Assembly (NCBI RefSeq): GCF_022869805.1 | Contig: NZ_CP094974.1 | Span: 186,001-250,000 of the forward strand | Reading direction: 5' to 3' | Length of the DNA stretch: 64,000 nucleotides | Source: Halosolutus halophilus | Lineage (GTDB): Archaea > Halobacteriota > Halobacteria > Halobacteriales > Natrialbaceae | Shown here: one piece after another, positions 51,453 to 60,891 of the stretch | Position numbering within the stretch: position 1 is the first letter of the stretch | Layout: every line of letters begins with the position of its first letter | Position numbers and translations under genes: made by a program | The notes under the pieces: model-generated | What the model was told of the DNA's origin: nothing | The model's input: only the letters and a program-made list of their open reading frames with translations | Database searches by the model: none

Positions 51453-53555
51453 CTACCGGATTTTCTCGCCGATCGCGGCGTCGTCGTGGGTCGTCAGCAG
51501 GTCGGCCTCGTCGCCGGCCGCGAGGATCATGCCGTTGGACTCGACGCCGAACAACTCTGCGGGTTCCATGTTCGCCAGCAGGACGCACTTCTGGCCCGGG
51601 AGTTCTTCGAGGTCGTGGAGTTGCTTGATTCCCGCGACCACCTGCCGGGTCTCGAACCCGATGTCGACTTCGAGGCGTGCGAGGTCGTCCGCGCCCTCGA
51701 TCCCCTCGGCGTCCTCGATCCGCCCGACGCGGATGTCCAGGTCCTGGAAGTCCTTGAATCCGATGCGATCCTCGAGTAGCGGCTCGAGATCGTCCGTGTC
51801 TGCCATGGACGTGGATTCGTCCGCGGCGGTGTCGTCGCTTTCGGTTTCCTCGTCCGCGTCGCCATCGTCCGATGCGGCTTCGACGCGCGCTTCGAGTTTC
51901 TCGTTGAGTTCCGCGACCCGGTCGTCCTCGATCTTCGCGAACAGTTCGCCGGGTTCGTCGAAGGTCCGGGGTGGTGCCTCGAGGGCGTCCTCGAGGTGGG
52001 CGTCCGCGATTTCGCCTTCCTCGCCGAGTTGCTCCCAGAGCCCCTGGGCCTTGTCGGGTACGATCGGCTCCAGGAGGACGCCGACGGCTTTGGCGATCTG
52101 GACGCAGTCGCGGATGACCTGCGCCGCTTCCTCGGGATTCTCGTCCGTGAGCTTCCAGGGTTCGTTGCGCTGGATGTACTCGTTTCCGAACTGGGCTAGC
52201 TGGACGGCCGCCTGGCCGACCCCGCGCGTGGAGTAGTCGTTGACGCTCTCGCGCACGTCGCCGATCGCGCCCTCGATGCGCTCGCGGACCGCTTCGGAGA
52301 CGTCGGCCTCCGGCGTCCCCTCGTAGTTCCGGTAGGCAAAGAGCAGCGATCGGTACCAGAAGTTGCCCACCGTGCCGACGAGTTCGCCGTTGACCTTCTC
52401 CTGGAAGGCGTCCCAGGAGAAGTCGACGTCCTGCTGAAGGCCGCCGGTCGTCGTCAGGTAGTACCGAAGCAGGTCCGGGTGGAACCCTTCCTCGAGGTAC
52501 TCTTTCGCCCAGATGGCGCGGTTTCGGCTGGTCGAGAGTCCCTTGCCGTTGATCGTGATGAAGCCGGTCGCGGCGACCCCGCGCGGGGCGGTGTAGCCGG
52601 CCCCTTCGAGCATCGCGGGCCAGAAGATCGTGTGGTGCTGGATGATGTCCCGGCCGATGACGTGCACGATTTCGCCGTCATCGCGCCAGACCTGCTCCCA
52701 GTCGTACTCCTCGGTCCCGACGCGTTCGGAGTACTGTTTCGTGCTCGAGATGTATTCGATGGGAGCGTCGACCCAGACGTAGAGGACGAGGTCCGACTCG
52801 CCGTCGCTGTCGGTTTCTGGGTAGTCGATCCCCCAGTCCATGTCCCGCGTGATACACCAGTCCTGCAGTCCGTCCTCGATCCACTGGCGCGGCTGGTTTC
52901 GGGCGTTCGAGGTTCCCTCGAGGCCATCGAGGAACTCGGTGAGGTAGTCCGCGAACTCCGAAACCTCGAAGAACTTGTGGGTGCGATCGCGGTACTCCGC
53001 CGGGTTCCCCGTGATCGTACTGGTCGGGTCCTCGACCTCGCCGGGTTCGAGGTGGCGCTGACAGCCCTCGTCACACTCGTCGCCGCGGGCCTTCGCGCCG
53101 CAGTAGGGACAGGTCCCCTCGACGTACCGATCGGGGAGGTACTGGTCGGCCTCGGGATCGTAGGCGACCTGGATCTCTTTCTCGTAGATGTACCCCTCCT
53201 CGTCCAGCGTGCGGACGATGTCCTGGGTGAGTTCGGTGTTGGTCTCGTCGTGAGTGTGACCGTAGTTGTCGAACTCGACGTTGAACTGCGGGAACGTCTC
53301 CTCGTACTGCTCGTGCCACTCCAGCGCGAAGTCCTCCGGGTCGACGCCCTCCTGTTCGGCGTTGACGGCGACCGGCGTGCCGTGCATGTCAGACCCGCAG
53401 ACGTAGGCCGATTGCTGGCCCAGCGTCTCGAGGGCACGGTTGAACGCGTCTGCGCCGATGTAGCCACGGAGGTGACCGATGTGGAGGTCGCCGTTCGCGT
53501 ACGGCAACCCGCAGGTCACGACCGCGGGCGTCTCCGTCGGAAAGTCGTTGCTCAT
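51453..53555 (-). CDS. metG: Methionyl-tRNA synthetase
   Basis: A 700-residue class I synthetase charging tRNA-Met. The HIGH motif is in LPYANGDLHIGHLRGYIGAD near residues 17-36; the zinc-binding cysteines are in CPYCGAKARGDECDEGC; the second signature is ITINGKGLSTSRNRAIW (KMSKS replaced by LSTSR, as in archaeal forms). Anticodon-binding helices, an acidic linker (DDGDADEETESDDTAADES, about residues 570-590) and a C-terminal OB-fold tRNA-binding domain (LDIRVGRIEDAEGIEGADDL) follow. ATG 53555 is preferred over 53564, since the TTTTAC box centred near 53583 predicts transcription starting there. Confidence 0.96.
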   Translation of the reverse strand: MSNDFPTETPAVVTCGLPYANGDLHIGHLRGYIGADAFNRALETLGQQSAYVCGSDMHGTPVAVNAEQEGVDPEDFALEWHEQYEETFPQFNVEFDNYGHTHDETNTELTQDIVRTLDEEGYIYEKEIQVAYDPEADQYLPDRYVEGTCPYCGAKARGDECDEGCQRHLEPGEVEDPTSTITGNPAEYRDRTHKFFEVSEFADYLTEFLDGLEGTSNARNQPRQWIEDGLQDWCITRDMDWGIDYPETDSDGESDLVLYVWVDAPIEYISSTKQYSERVGTEEYDWEQVWRDDGEIVHVIGRDIIQHHTIFWPAMLEGAGYTAPRGVAATGFITINGKGLSTSRNRAIWAKEYLEEGFHPDLLRYYLTTTGGLQQDVDFSWDAFQEKVNGELVGTVGNFWYRSLLFAYRNYEGTPEADVSEAVRERIEGAIGDVRESVNDYSTRGVGQAAVQLAQFGNEYIQRNEPWKLTDENPEEAAQVIRDCVQIAKAVGVLLEPIVPDKAQGLWEQLGEEGEIADAHLEDALEAPPRTFDEPGELFAKIEDDRVAELNEKLEARVEAASDDGDADEETESDDTAADESTSMADTDDLEPLLEDRIGFKDFQDLDIRVGRIEDAEGIEGADDLARLEVDIGFETRQVVAGIKQLHDLEELPGQKCVLLANMEPAELFGVESNGMILAAGDEADLLTTHDDAAIGEKIR

Positions 53556-53813
53556 ATGCGTCATGAGTGGGTGCCGGGCGTAAAACCCGCCGGTTTTCGA
53601 TCGATGGGAAGCGGCCGGACGCCACCGACCGGGATCCGGATCGGCCGTCGGTACCGGTCGATACGGTCTCGTCAGATCAAACGAACTGCATATTATATTT
53701 ACAGAAACTCATTTTCGGAAACGTGTGATATACCTCACATAACGCGCGAATACGGCGATTACTCGCGTGGACGATTCAGAGGACTTTTGATAAATACGGT
53801 GAAACCGAGTGGT

Positions 53814-55160
53814 ATGAGTTCAATCGATATTCCGCGCGAGCAGTGGGCGACCCGGGCAGGATTCATCCTGGCCGCCGTTGGTAGCGCAGTCGGACTCGGA
53901 AACATCTGGCGGTTCCCGTTCCTGACGGCCGAATCGGGTGGCGCAGTGTTCGTGCTCGTCTACCTGTTTCTCGTCGCGCTCATCGGGCTTCCGGTGATGC
54001 TCGTCGAGTTCGTCATCGGCCGGCGGTCGGAGCGGAACCCGATCGGCGCGTTCAGACGCCTCGGCCATCCGACCTGGAAGTTCGCCGGAGTGATAGGCGC
54101 GGTCGCCGGCTTCATCATCCTCTCGTACTACAGCGTCGTGGGCGGCTGGGTGCTCCAGTACATCGTCGCCAGCTTCACCGGCGGCTACGGTGGCGACGCG
54201 GAAGCGTTCTTCGTCGAGACCGCGACCGGGACGAACGCGATCATCTACCACGCTATCTTCATGGCGCTCGTGGCCGGCATCGTCTCCCTCGGCGTCCGCG
54301 ACGGATTGGAGCGGGCGGCCAAGCTGATGGTGCCGAGCGTCATCGTGCTCCTCGTCGGCCTCGCCGTGTACGCCGCGACGCTCCCGAACACGGGCGCCGG
54401 GTACGAGTTCTACCTCTCGCCCAACGTCGACACGTTCGTCTCCGACGCCGTCGACATCCTGCCCGCCGCGGCCGGACAGGCGTTCTTCACGCTGTCGCTC
54501 GGCATGGGCGTGATGATCACCTACTCCTCCTACCTCGGCGAGAACCGGAACTTGCTCAACGATTCGCTCATCATCGTCGCGATCGACACGTTCATCGCGA
54601 TCCTGGCGGGCTTCGTCGCCTTCCCGTTCCTCGCCTCCCAGGGCGTCGCCCTCGAAACCGGCGGTGGCGGCGCCGGCGCGGTCTTCATCAGCCTCGCGAC
54701 AGCGTTCGAGACCATGCCGGCCGGAACGATCGTGGGCGGCATCTTCTTCATCATGCTGCTGATCGCCGCGCTGACCAGCGCGTTCAGCATCCTCGAAGTC
54801 GTCGTCTCGTTCGTCGTGGACACGTTCGACGTCGATCGCGTTCCGGCGACGCTCGGACTGGCGGCGATCATCTTCGTCGTGGGCATTCCGACCGCGACGG
54901 ACCTGACGTACCTCAACACCTACGACCTGTTCGCGAACAACATCCTGCTCATCGTCGGCGGGCTGGTGCTCTCCATCTTCATCGGCTGGATCTACGCCCC
55001 CGACGCCCTCGACGAACTCGGGCAGGGGCGCGGCGGAAACGACGGCTTCGACGCGTACTGGATCAACGTCGTCCGGTTCGTCGTCCCGGTGGTGCTCCTC
55101 TACACGGTGTACCTCGCAATCCGGGAGTACATCACGTTCCTGCAGGGAACGTTCTTCTGA
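53814..55160 (+). CDS. SNF-family sodium-dependent transporter
   Basis: A 448-residue membrane protein of the neurotransmitter:sodium symporter (LeuT-fold) family, importing an amino acid or related solute with Na+. Hallmarks: WATRAGFILAAVGSAVGLGN/IWRFPFLTAESGGAVFVLVY (TM1-TM2, with the GLGN and unwound region), then 10-11 more segments; TM6-like AAGQAFFTLSLGMGVMITYS contains the second substrate-binding region. Substrate unknown. The ATG at 53814 has TTTTGATAAATAC about 25 bp upstream. Divergent from metG. Cells living in high NaCl commonly use this family. Confidence 0.94.
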   Translation: MSSIDIPREQWATRAGFILAAVGSAVGLGNIWRFPFLTAESGGAVFVLVYLFLVALIGLPVMLVEFVIGRRSERNPIGAFRRLGHPTWKFAGVIGAVAGFIILSYYSVVGGWVLQYIVASFTGGYGGDAEAFFVETATGTNAIIYHAIFMALVAGIVSLGVRDGLERAAKLMVPSVIVLLVGLAVYAATLPNTGAGYEFYLSPNVDTFVSDAVDILPAAAGQAFFTLSLGMGVMITYSSYLGENRNLLNDSLIIVAIDTFIAILAGFVAFPFLASQGVALETGGGGAGAVFISLATAFETMPAGTIVGGIFFIMLLIAALTSAFSILEVVVSFVVDTFDVDRVPATLGLAAIIFVVGIPTATDLTYLNTYDLFANNILLIVGGLVLSIFIGWIYAPDALDELGQGRGGNDGFDAYWINVVRFVVPVVLLYTVYLAIREYITFLQGTFF

Positions 55161-55178
55161 TTCGGTAGACCGACCGAG

Positions 55179-55316
55179 TCAGATCGTCACCGTCCGCCCG
55201 ATCGCGACGGGCGGAATCACAACCGATTCTCTCCGTTCGACGTACCCAAACAGAAGCTGACAGTACGGGCAGAGCAGTCGACGGTCCGAATAGCCGTCAG
55301 TACCGACGGCCGTCAC
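55179..55316 (-). CDS. Possible small protein with one CxxC motif (45 aa)
   Basis: A minus-strand frame from GTG 55316 to TGA at 55181-55179 would encode 45 residues: VTAVGTDGYSDRRLLCPYCQ, then LLFGYVERRESVVIPPVAIG and RTVTI. Codon third positions are mostly G/C as in real genes here, and CPYCQLLFGY resembles one zinc knuckle of a haloarchaeal zinc-ribbon protein. But only one CxxC pair is present, no promoter is clear, and I cannot match a family. It could be the remains of a longer zinc-ribbon protein. Confidence 0.35.
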   Translation of the reverse strand: MTAVGTDGYSDRRLLCPYCQLLFGYVERRESVVIPPVAIGRTVTI

Positions 55317-55401
55317 GCCGCGCTCTCGTTCACGTTTCCGATCGTTCCCCGGCGATCGACGTTCACGGGCCCGTCGCCGCTTTCGCCGTCGGTGTTCTAC
55401 T

Positions 55402-55719
55402 CTACTCGTCGGTCGGACCTCGATCGGCGTCCCAGATCGGCGGGAGCAACTCGAATCGGCGGGCGAAGAGCAACCCCGAACCGATCACCAGCGGCCCGAG
55501 AACGAGCGCGGCGAACGCCGGGCCGTCGGGAGCGAGGACGAGTCCGATCGCGGCGCCGACCCAGGCGAGTCAGGCCAGCGCCTCCCACGGCTTCCCGCCG
55601 TAGAGTCGCCAGACGGCGATCGAGAGGAGAAGTCCGCCGAGGGCAGCCGAAAGAACCGCCGGATCGGCGACAAACGAGAGCCCGACGATCGCGATCCCGT
55701 CCTGTCGGTCGGGATTCAT
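55402..55719 (-). pseudogene. Small membrane-protein gene interrupted by an in-frame TGA
   Basis: From ATG 55719 the frame reads 49 codons (MNPDRQDGIAIVGLSFVADP ... LYGGKPWEALA), then TGA at 55572-55570, then 55 more sense codons (LAWVGAAIGLVLAPDGPAFA ... IWDADRGPTDE) to TAG at 55404-55402. Joined, it would be a 105-residue protein with three membrane segments (about residues 21-38, 51-64 and 68-85), and the hydrophobic pattern runs smoothly through the stop. A single change of TGG (Trp) or CGA (Arg) to TGA explains it. The 49-residue product may still be made. Alternatives are sequencing error or readthrough; the family is not recognised. Confidence 0.7.
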
Positions 55720-55802
55720 GGCGATACCTGGGGACGGCGGTCAAAAACGCGTGTCGGTTTGGTGACTCGTCGTCGGTTCGTCCCTCGGTCGTCGATCGCC
55801 CG

Positions 55803-56888
55803 TCAGTCGTCGCAGGCGATCGGCACGCTCGCGCGCACTTCGAGTCGATCGAGGTCGCCGATGAACGAGGCGAGCATCTCCCGGGTGACGTGGGGCATAC
55901 AGACGATCCGGAGTTCGCCGGTCCCGGTCCGCGAGATGCGCCAGCCCCGGTCCCGGAGCGCGTCGAAGGTCGATCGGGGGACGTCCGCTGCCACGAGTGG
56001 CAGGGTCGGATCGACGACCTCGTACCCCCGCTTCTCCAGCGCGTCGGCGAGCCACTCGGCGTTGTTCTGCGAGCGGACGTACTGCGTCCGGTAGCCGGTC
56101 GGCCACAGTTCCTCCAGGGCGGCGACGGCGCTCGCGACGCCCGCTCCCGATCGGGTTCCGGTCAGCGTCGCCTGGGCGGTCGACTCGAGATAGGGCGTGT
56201 TGACGGCGAGTTCGTCCAGCAACTCCGCCGAGCGGACGAGCAACCCGCCGGCCGGGACCGCGGCCTGCCCCATCTTGTGCGGATCGATCGCCATCGTGTC
56301 GACCGGCGCGTGCGCGAAGTTCCACTCGTAGTCCGTAAAGGGGAGGACGAACCCACCCCACGCGGCGTCGACGTGGAACATGGCGTCGACCTCCCGAGCG
56401 ACGTCGCCGAGTTCCGGGATCGGATCGACGCGACCGTACTCGGTCGTCCCCGCGACGCCGATCACCAGCGCCGTCTCCTCGTCGACACAGGAACGGACGC
56501 CGTCGAGGTCCACCCGGTGGTCCGCGTCGGTCGGGACGATCCGGAGGTCGACGCCGAGCACGTCGGCTGCCTTCTGAAAACTGAAGTGGGCGGATTCCGG
56601 CATGACGACGTTCGGCGTCGGTGTGTCGGCGCGCTCGCGAGCGATGCGGACGGCCTGGACGTTCGCTTCCGTCCCGCCGCTGGCGACGTATCCCGCCGGA
56701 TCGTCGAGGCCGGCGATCTCGCCCAGCATCGCGATGGCCTCGTCCTCGAGGGCTGCGATGGTCGGATACGTGCCGGGATCGCCGGGATTCGTCGCGAGAA
56801 ACCGTTCGGCCGCGTCGCGTGCTACCGGGTGTGGCTCCGTACACATCGACGAGAGCACCCGATCGAACGCTTGCGGCTCGGCTTGCAT
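55803..56888 (-). CDS. mfnA: MfnA-type PLP decarboxylase (tyrosine/aspartate)
   Basis: A 361-residue group II PLP decarboxylase of archaeal MfnA type. Motifs: [53 protein letters not shown] (Asp binding the pyridine ring) and [20 protein letters not shown] with the PLP lysine in DPHKMG. In methanogens MfnA decarboxylates tyrosine for methanofuran; in archaea without methanofuran, such as this one, it more likely makes beta-alanine from aspartate for CoA, as shown for some euryarchaeal homologues. ATG 56888 has TTTATT (minus-strand AATAAA) 25-30 bp upstream. Divergent neighbours: none; ppsA lies upstream on the same strand. Confidence 0.92.
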   Translation of the reverse strand: MQAEPQAFDRVLSSMCTEPHPVARDAAERFLATNPGDPGTYPTIAALEDEAIAMLGEIAGLDDPAGYVASGGTEANVQAVRIARERADTPTPNVVMPESAHFSFQKAADVLGVDLRIVPTDADHRVDLDGVRSCVDEETALVIGVAGTTEYGRVDPIPELGDVAREVDAMFHVDAAWGGFVLPFTDYEWNFAHAPVDTMAIDPHKMGQAAVPAGGLLVRSAELLDELAVNTPYLESTAQATLTGTRSGAGVASAVAALEELWPTGYRTQYVRSQNNAEWLADALEKRGYEVVDPTLPLVAADVPRSTFDALRDRGWRISRTGTGELRIVCMPHVTREMLASFIGDLDRLEVRASVPIACDD

Positions 56889-57056
56889 ATCACGTGCGAA
56901 GACGGTCAACGGTTTATTACTTGCGTTTACCGGTCGATCGTACTACTGGGCGACGAGTTCCGGGCGGCCTCGCGGCGTCTCTGCCGGGACGGCGATTCGG
57001 TTTCCGTCTCGTTTGCCGGCGCGGAACGGTGGTCTCCGGCCGGTCGAACCGTACGA

Positions 57057-59387
57057 CTATCGTACGGAATCGAGCAGCAACTTCTGCTCGACGCGTTTGA
57101 CCTCGTGCTGGACGTCGCGGACGGCGTCGATGTTCGCCGAGATGGAACTCACTCCCTCGTTGACGAGGAACTGGACCATCTCCGGTTTGGAGCCCGCCTG
57201 GCCGCAGATGCTCGTGTCGACGTCGTGCTCGCGGCAGGTCTCGATGACGTCGCCGATCAGGCGCAACACGGACGGGTGAAGCTCGTCGAAGCGATCGGCG
57301 ACGTGTTCGTTGTTCCGGTCGACCGCGAGGGTGTACTGGGTGAGGTCGTTCGTTCCGAACGAGGCGAAGTCGATGCCCGCGGCGGCCATCTCCTCGATCG
57401 CGAGCGCGGACGCTGGCGTCTCGACCATGATGCCCCACTTGCGCTTTTCGGGGTCGATCCCGGCCTCGGTCATGAGCTGTTTGGCGCGGTAGACGTCCTC
57501 GGCGTCGTTGACCAGCGGGAACATGATCTCGACGTTGTCGTAGCCCATCTCGTAGAGCCGGCGGAACGCCTCGAGTTCGTGGGCGAAGACGTCCGGCCGA
57601 TCGATCGAGCGCCGGATGCCGCGGTAGCCGAGCATCGGGTTGTGTTCCTTCGGTTCGTCATCGCCGCCCTCGAGCTGGCGGAATTCGTCAGTCGGGGCGT
57701 CGAGGGTCCGGACGCGAACGGGTCGCGGGTAGAACTCGTCGGCGACGCCGCGGATCCCCTCGATCAGTTCGGTGGTGTAGGCGTCCGCGCTGTTCTCTTC
57801 GATGAATTTCTCGGGGGTCTGGTTCAGCGAGAGGATCATGTGCTCCGTGCGGAGCAGTCCCACGCCGTCGGCACCGGTCGCAGCGGCGCGCTCTGCGGCC
57901 TCGGGAATCGAGACGTTGACCTTCACTTCGGTCGCGGTCATCGGCTTGACCGGCGATTTCGGCCGAACTTCCTCGACGGGTTCGGCTTCCTCGTCCGGTT
58001 CGACGACCTGGCCTTCGAGCACCGACCCCTTGTCGCCGTCGAGCGTGACGACCTGGCCGTCCTCGAGGACGGTCGTGGCGTTCGTGGTCCCGACGATCGC
58101 CGGGACGCCCAGTTCCCGGGAGACGATGGCGGCGTGACTGGTCATCCCGCCTTCGTCGGTGATGATCCCGGCGGCCCGTTTCATCGCCGGGACCATGTCG
58201 GGCATCGTCATCTCCGTGACGATGATGTCGCCCTCCCCGACCTTGGCGAGATCGTCGAGTTTCTCGACGATCCGCGCTGGACCGCTTACGGTCCCCGGAC
58301 TCGAACCGAGTCCGTCGACGATCACGTCGCCGGAGCCACCGGCCTCGGCGGCTTCGCCGCTTTCGACTGCAGTACTCCCGCTCCCGTCGGTGAGTCCCGT
58401 GGCTGCGTCGCCTTCGCTCTCGGCTGGATCGAACCCCTCCGCACCCTCGTCGATCGTCGTGATCGGTCGGGACTGGAGCATGTACACCTCTCCGTCCACG
58501 ATCGCCCACTCGACGTCCTGTGGGTTGTCGTAGTGGTCCTCGACGCGCTCGCCGAGGTCGAGGAGGTCGTCGATCTCCTCGTCGGTGATGACGCGGGCGT
58601 TCCGTTTGTCCTGGGGAACCTCGCGTTCGACGGTTGTCCCGCTCTCCTCGTCCTTGACGTGCATGACCTTCTTCTCGGCGACGGTCACGTCGACCGATCG
58701 GTCGTCGCGTTCGACGACGTAGTTGTCCGGCGAGACGGCACCGGAGACGACGGCTTCGCCGAGTCCCCACGCGGCCTCGATGATCATCGTCGGATCGCCC
58801 GTCGACGGGTGACTGGTGAACATGACGCCCGATTTCTCGGCGTCGACCATCTGCTGGACGACGACCGCGATGTTCACGGCGGAGTGGTCGAACCCCTGCT
58901 CCTGTCGGTAGTAGATCGCCCGCTGGGTGAACAGCGATGCCCAGCACTCGCGGACCCGATCGAGCAGGTTCTCCTCGGTGACGTTGAGGAACGTCTCCTG
59001 CTGCCCGGCGAAGGAGGCGTCGGGCAGGTCCTCGGCCGTCGCGGACGATCGGACCGCGACGAATGCGTCACCGGTACCGATCTCGCGGTAGGACTGGACG
59101 ATTTCCTCGCGGAGGTCGTCGGGGAAGGGCGTCTCGAGGATCAATTCCTGGGCGTGCTCGGCGGCGTCTGCGAGCGCGCTCGAATCGTCGACGTCGACGT
59201 CGACGGCGGCGAACAACTCCTCGTCGATGTTCGCCTCTTCGATGAACGAGCGGTACGTCCCGGCGGTCACGACGAATCCGGGCGGGACGGGAAGTCCGGC
59301 TCCCGTCAACTCGCCAAGGGACGCACCTTTCCCGCCGACCTTCTCGAGGTCGCCGGCGCTGATTTCCTCCAGCCAGAGTACAGCCAT
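57057..59387 (-). CDS. ppsA: Phosphoenolpyruvate synthase
   Basis: A 776-residue enzyme making PEP from pyruvate and ATP (gluconeogenesis). Order: ATP-grasp domain from MAVLWLEEISAGDLEKVGGK, with VRSSATAEDLPDASFAGQQE near residues 112-131; swivelling His domain with the phosphorylated His418 in GGMTSHAAIVSRELGVPA; C-terminal PEP/pyruvate barrel with GVGLLRTEHM, KEHNPMLGYRGIRRS, FASFGTNDLTQYTLAVDRNN and a catalytic Cys in SICGQAG. A haloarchaeal acidic insert (about residues 313-355) sits before the His domain. The start 59387 is chosen because TTTATT at 59413-59418 predicts transcription beginning there; an ATG six codons earlier (59405) is the alternative. Confidence 0.97.
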   Translation of the reverse strand: MAVLWLEEISAGDLEKVGGKGASLGELTGAGLPVPPGFVVTAGTYRSFIEEANIDEELFAAVDVDVDDSSALADAAEHAQELILETPFPDDLREEIVQSYREIGTGDAFVAVRSSATAEDLPDASFAGQQETFLNVTEENLLDRVRECWASLFTQRAIYYRQEQGFDHSAVNIAVVVQQMVDAEKSGVMFTSHPSTGDPTMIIEAAWGLGEAVVSGAVSPDNYVVERDDRSVDVTVAEKKVMHVKDEESGTTVEREVPQDKRNARVITDEEIDDLLDLGERVEDHYDNPQDVEWAIVDGEVYMLQSRPITTIDEGAEGFDPAESEGDAATGLTDGSGSTAVESGEAAEAGGSGDVIVDGLGSSPGTVSGPARIVEKLDDLAKVGEGDIIVTEMTMPDMVPAMKRAAGIITDEGGMTSHAAIVSRELGVPAIVGTTNATTVLEDGQVVTLDGDKGSVLEGQVVEPDEEAEPVEEVRPKSPVKPMTATEVKVNVSIPEAAERAAATGADGVGLLRTEHMILSLNQTPEKFIEENSADAYTTELIEGIRGVADEFYPRPVRVRTLDAPTDEFRQLEGGDDEPKEHNPMLGYRGIRRSIDRPDVFAHELEAFRRLYEMGYDNVEIMFPLVNDAEDVYRAKQLMTEAGIDPEKRKWGIMVETPASALAIEEMAAAGIDFASFGTNDLTQYTLAVDRNNEHVADRFDELHPSVLRLIGDVIETCREHDVDTSICGQAGSKPEMVQFLVNEGVSSISANIDAVRDVQHEVKRVEQKLLLDSVR

Positions 59388-59910
59388 CTCTATCTGGGTG
59401 GTCATTCGACCGAATAAAGAAGGTTGCGAACGGTCCGCACGAGTCGCAACTCGCGAGCGAATGAGTTTTCCCAATTTGGTGGCAAATACTGGTCCGATCT
59501 CCGATCGAACGGGAAACAGAAAACGGCCGATAGTGGCCCTATAGATCGATTATATGGCCATAATCAGTTCGAAATCGTACCGATCGATGAGTATGTTTGA
59601 ATTCGAGTATATCCGCCCCCGCGGCTATTCAAATCGAGTGATACGTCCCCGTGCAGTCGACCGGGCCGCCGGGCGGCAGTTCGACGAGCGCGATCACCTC
59701 GGAGCCGCCGACCGGGATCGATCGTCGGCTGACGCGGCTGCCGACTCCGGGACGACAGAACGCGGCTGTGCCGATCGACGCTGGCGGACGTGATCCGATC
59801 CGCAGGAGCGACAGCGGTCCGCTCGTCCGATACTATCGATTAGACCCCTTCGAAGACCGATCGCGACGGGCCGTGGCGATCGAGAGGACAACGAGTCGGA
59901 GCCGCCCGTC
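59388..59910. other. Gene-free region upstream of ppsA with a possible gene fragment
   Basis: About 500 bp between phzF-like and ppsA, both on the minus strand. The part near ppsA (59406-59640) is AT-rich and holds its promoter and a perfect palindrome TATGGCCATA (59553-59562). On the minus strand, 59629-59760 reads as a haloarchaea-like C-terminus (SEVIALVELPPGGPVDCTGT, then YHSI and TGA) with good codon use but no ATG, GTG or TTG at a suitable place, so it may be a truncated gene. Shorter open frames elsewhere in the region look accidental. Confidence 0.45.
59413..59418 (-). promoter_or_regulatory. TATA box of ppsA
   Basis: On the minus strand, TTTATT inside CTTCTTTATTCGG is centred about 28 bp before the second ATG (59387) and only about 10 bp before the first (59405). 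Archaeal TATA boxes sit 25-30 bp before the transcription start, so a leaderless message beginning at MAVLW is favoured. Confidence 0.65.
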
Positions 59911-60810
59911 TCAGGCCTCGAGAATCTCGTCGTCCTCGTCCTCGGGCACGAGGATCGAGCCGTCGAGGACCGTCACGCCGCGGCCGCCGACCTGGACGGC
60001 GCTCCCGACGCGGACCCGGACGATTCCGGGCCGATCGACGTAGTGGCCCTGTTCGAGTCGCAGTTCGTCCGGGAAGTCGTCGTCGAACGCCCCGAACCGA
60101 TCGAGGTAGGCACCGGCGGCACCGCTCGCGGTTCCCGTCACGGGATCTTCCGGGACGCCGGCCCCGGGGGCGAACATTCGGCCGTGGAGCGTCGATTCGG
60201 GCTCGAGCGCGTCGAACGTGAAGCAGTAGACGCCCGTCGCGTCGACGTCGTCGGTGAGATCCTCGATCGCTCGCAGATCCGGCTCCGCGCTCCCGAGGTC
60301 CGAGAGGTAGGTGATCGGGACGATCAGGAAGGGCAGCCCGGTCGACGACACCGCCAGCGGGAGATCCGCGCTCGCACCCTCGAGGGCAGCCTGATCGACG
60401 CCGAGCGCGTTCGCGACTCGATCGTAGCCGACGTCGACCTCGCGAATCGTCGGCGCGTCCTGGGTCATCCAGACCGTCCCGTCCGCCCCGACGTCGATCT
60501 CGAGGACGCCGACGTTCGTCTCGAGCGTCGTCCGTCCCGGTTCGAGTCCCTCGTCGGAGAGGTGAGCGAACGAGCCGATCGTCGCGTGGCCACAGAGGTC
60601 GACCTCCTGGGTCGGCGTGAAGTAGCGGACGCGGTAATCGGCGGCCTCGCTGGCGTGGAGGAAGGCCGTCTCGCTGAGCGCGAGTTCGTTCGCGATCGCC
60701 TGCATCTGATACTCCGACAGCCCGTCGGCGTCGGGCACGACGCCCGCCGGGTTCCCCGTGAGCGGTTCGTCGGTGAACGCGTCGACCTGGAGCGCGCGAA
60801 CCGTATCCAT
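59911..60810 (-). CDS. PhzF-family epimerase-like protein
   Basis: A 299-residue protein of the diaminopimelate-epimerase-like PhzF fold. The N-terminal signature VDAFTDEPLTGNPAGVVPDA contains the family's NPAG, followed by MQAIANELALSETAFLHASE (the Glu of SETAF is the catalytic general acid/base), VRYFTPTQEVDLCGHATIGS and FAPGAGVPEDPVTGTASGA. PhzF isomerises an intermediate of phenazine synthesis in bacteria; most homologues, including haloarchaeal ones, have unknown substrates. All key residues are present. ATG 60810 is used because MDTVRALQVDAFTDEP is the usual start. Confidence 0.93.
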   Translation of the reverse strand: MDTVRALQVDAFTDEPLTGNPAGVVPDADGLSEYQMQAIANELALSETAFLHASEAADYRVRYFTPTQEVDLCGHATIGSFAHLSDEGLEPGRTTLETNVGVLEIDVGADGTVWMTQDAPTIREVDVGYDRVANALGVDQAALEGASADLPLAVSSTGLPFLIVPITYLSDLGSAEPDLRAIEDLTDDVDATGVYCFTFDALEPESTLHGRMFAPGAGVPEDPVTGTASGAAGAYLDRFGAFDDDFPDELRLEQGHYVDRPGIVRVRVGSAVQVGGRGVTVLDGSILVPEDEDDEILEA

Positions 60811-60891
60811 ACCGTCGCCGTTGGACGGAGGGGGCATGAATCCATCGTCGTGGGCGCTCTCTCAGCGAACCGCGGACCCGGTTCCGATCGG

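Larger units (their letters stand above)
55161..55802. other. Intergenic region with a short Cys-containing frame and a broken membrane-protein gene
   Basis: 642 bp between the SNF transporter and mfnA. It holds a 45-codon minus-strand frame (55179-55316) and a 105-codon minus-strand gene interrupted by one TGA (55402-55719), both described separately. The remainder (55317-55401) is GC-rich and I see nothing in it. TGGCGAT/AAAAACGCG near 55720-55750 may hold the promoter of the broken gene. Confidence 0.7.

Noticed and set aside
55392-59417. Very long plus-strand open frame antisense to mfnA and ppsA
   Set aside because: It mirrors the two real genes in another frame; its Arg/Asp/Val composition is that of a shadow frame.
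59554-59793. Plus-strand 79-residue frame in the region upstream of ppsA
   Set aside because: Arg-rich shadow-like composition and no similarity to anything known.
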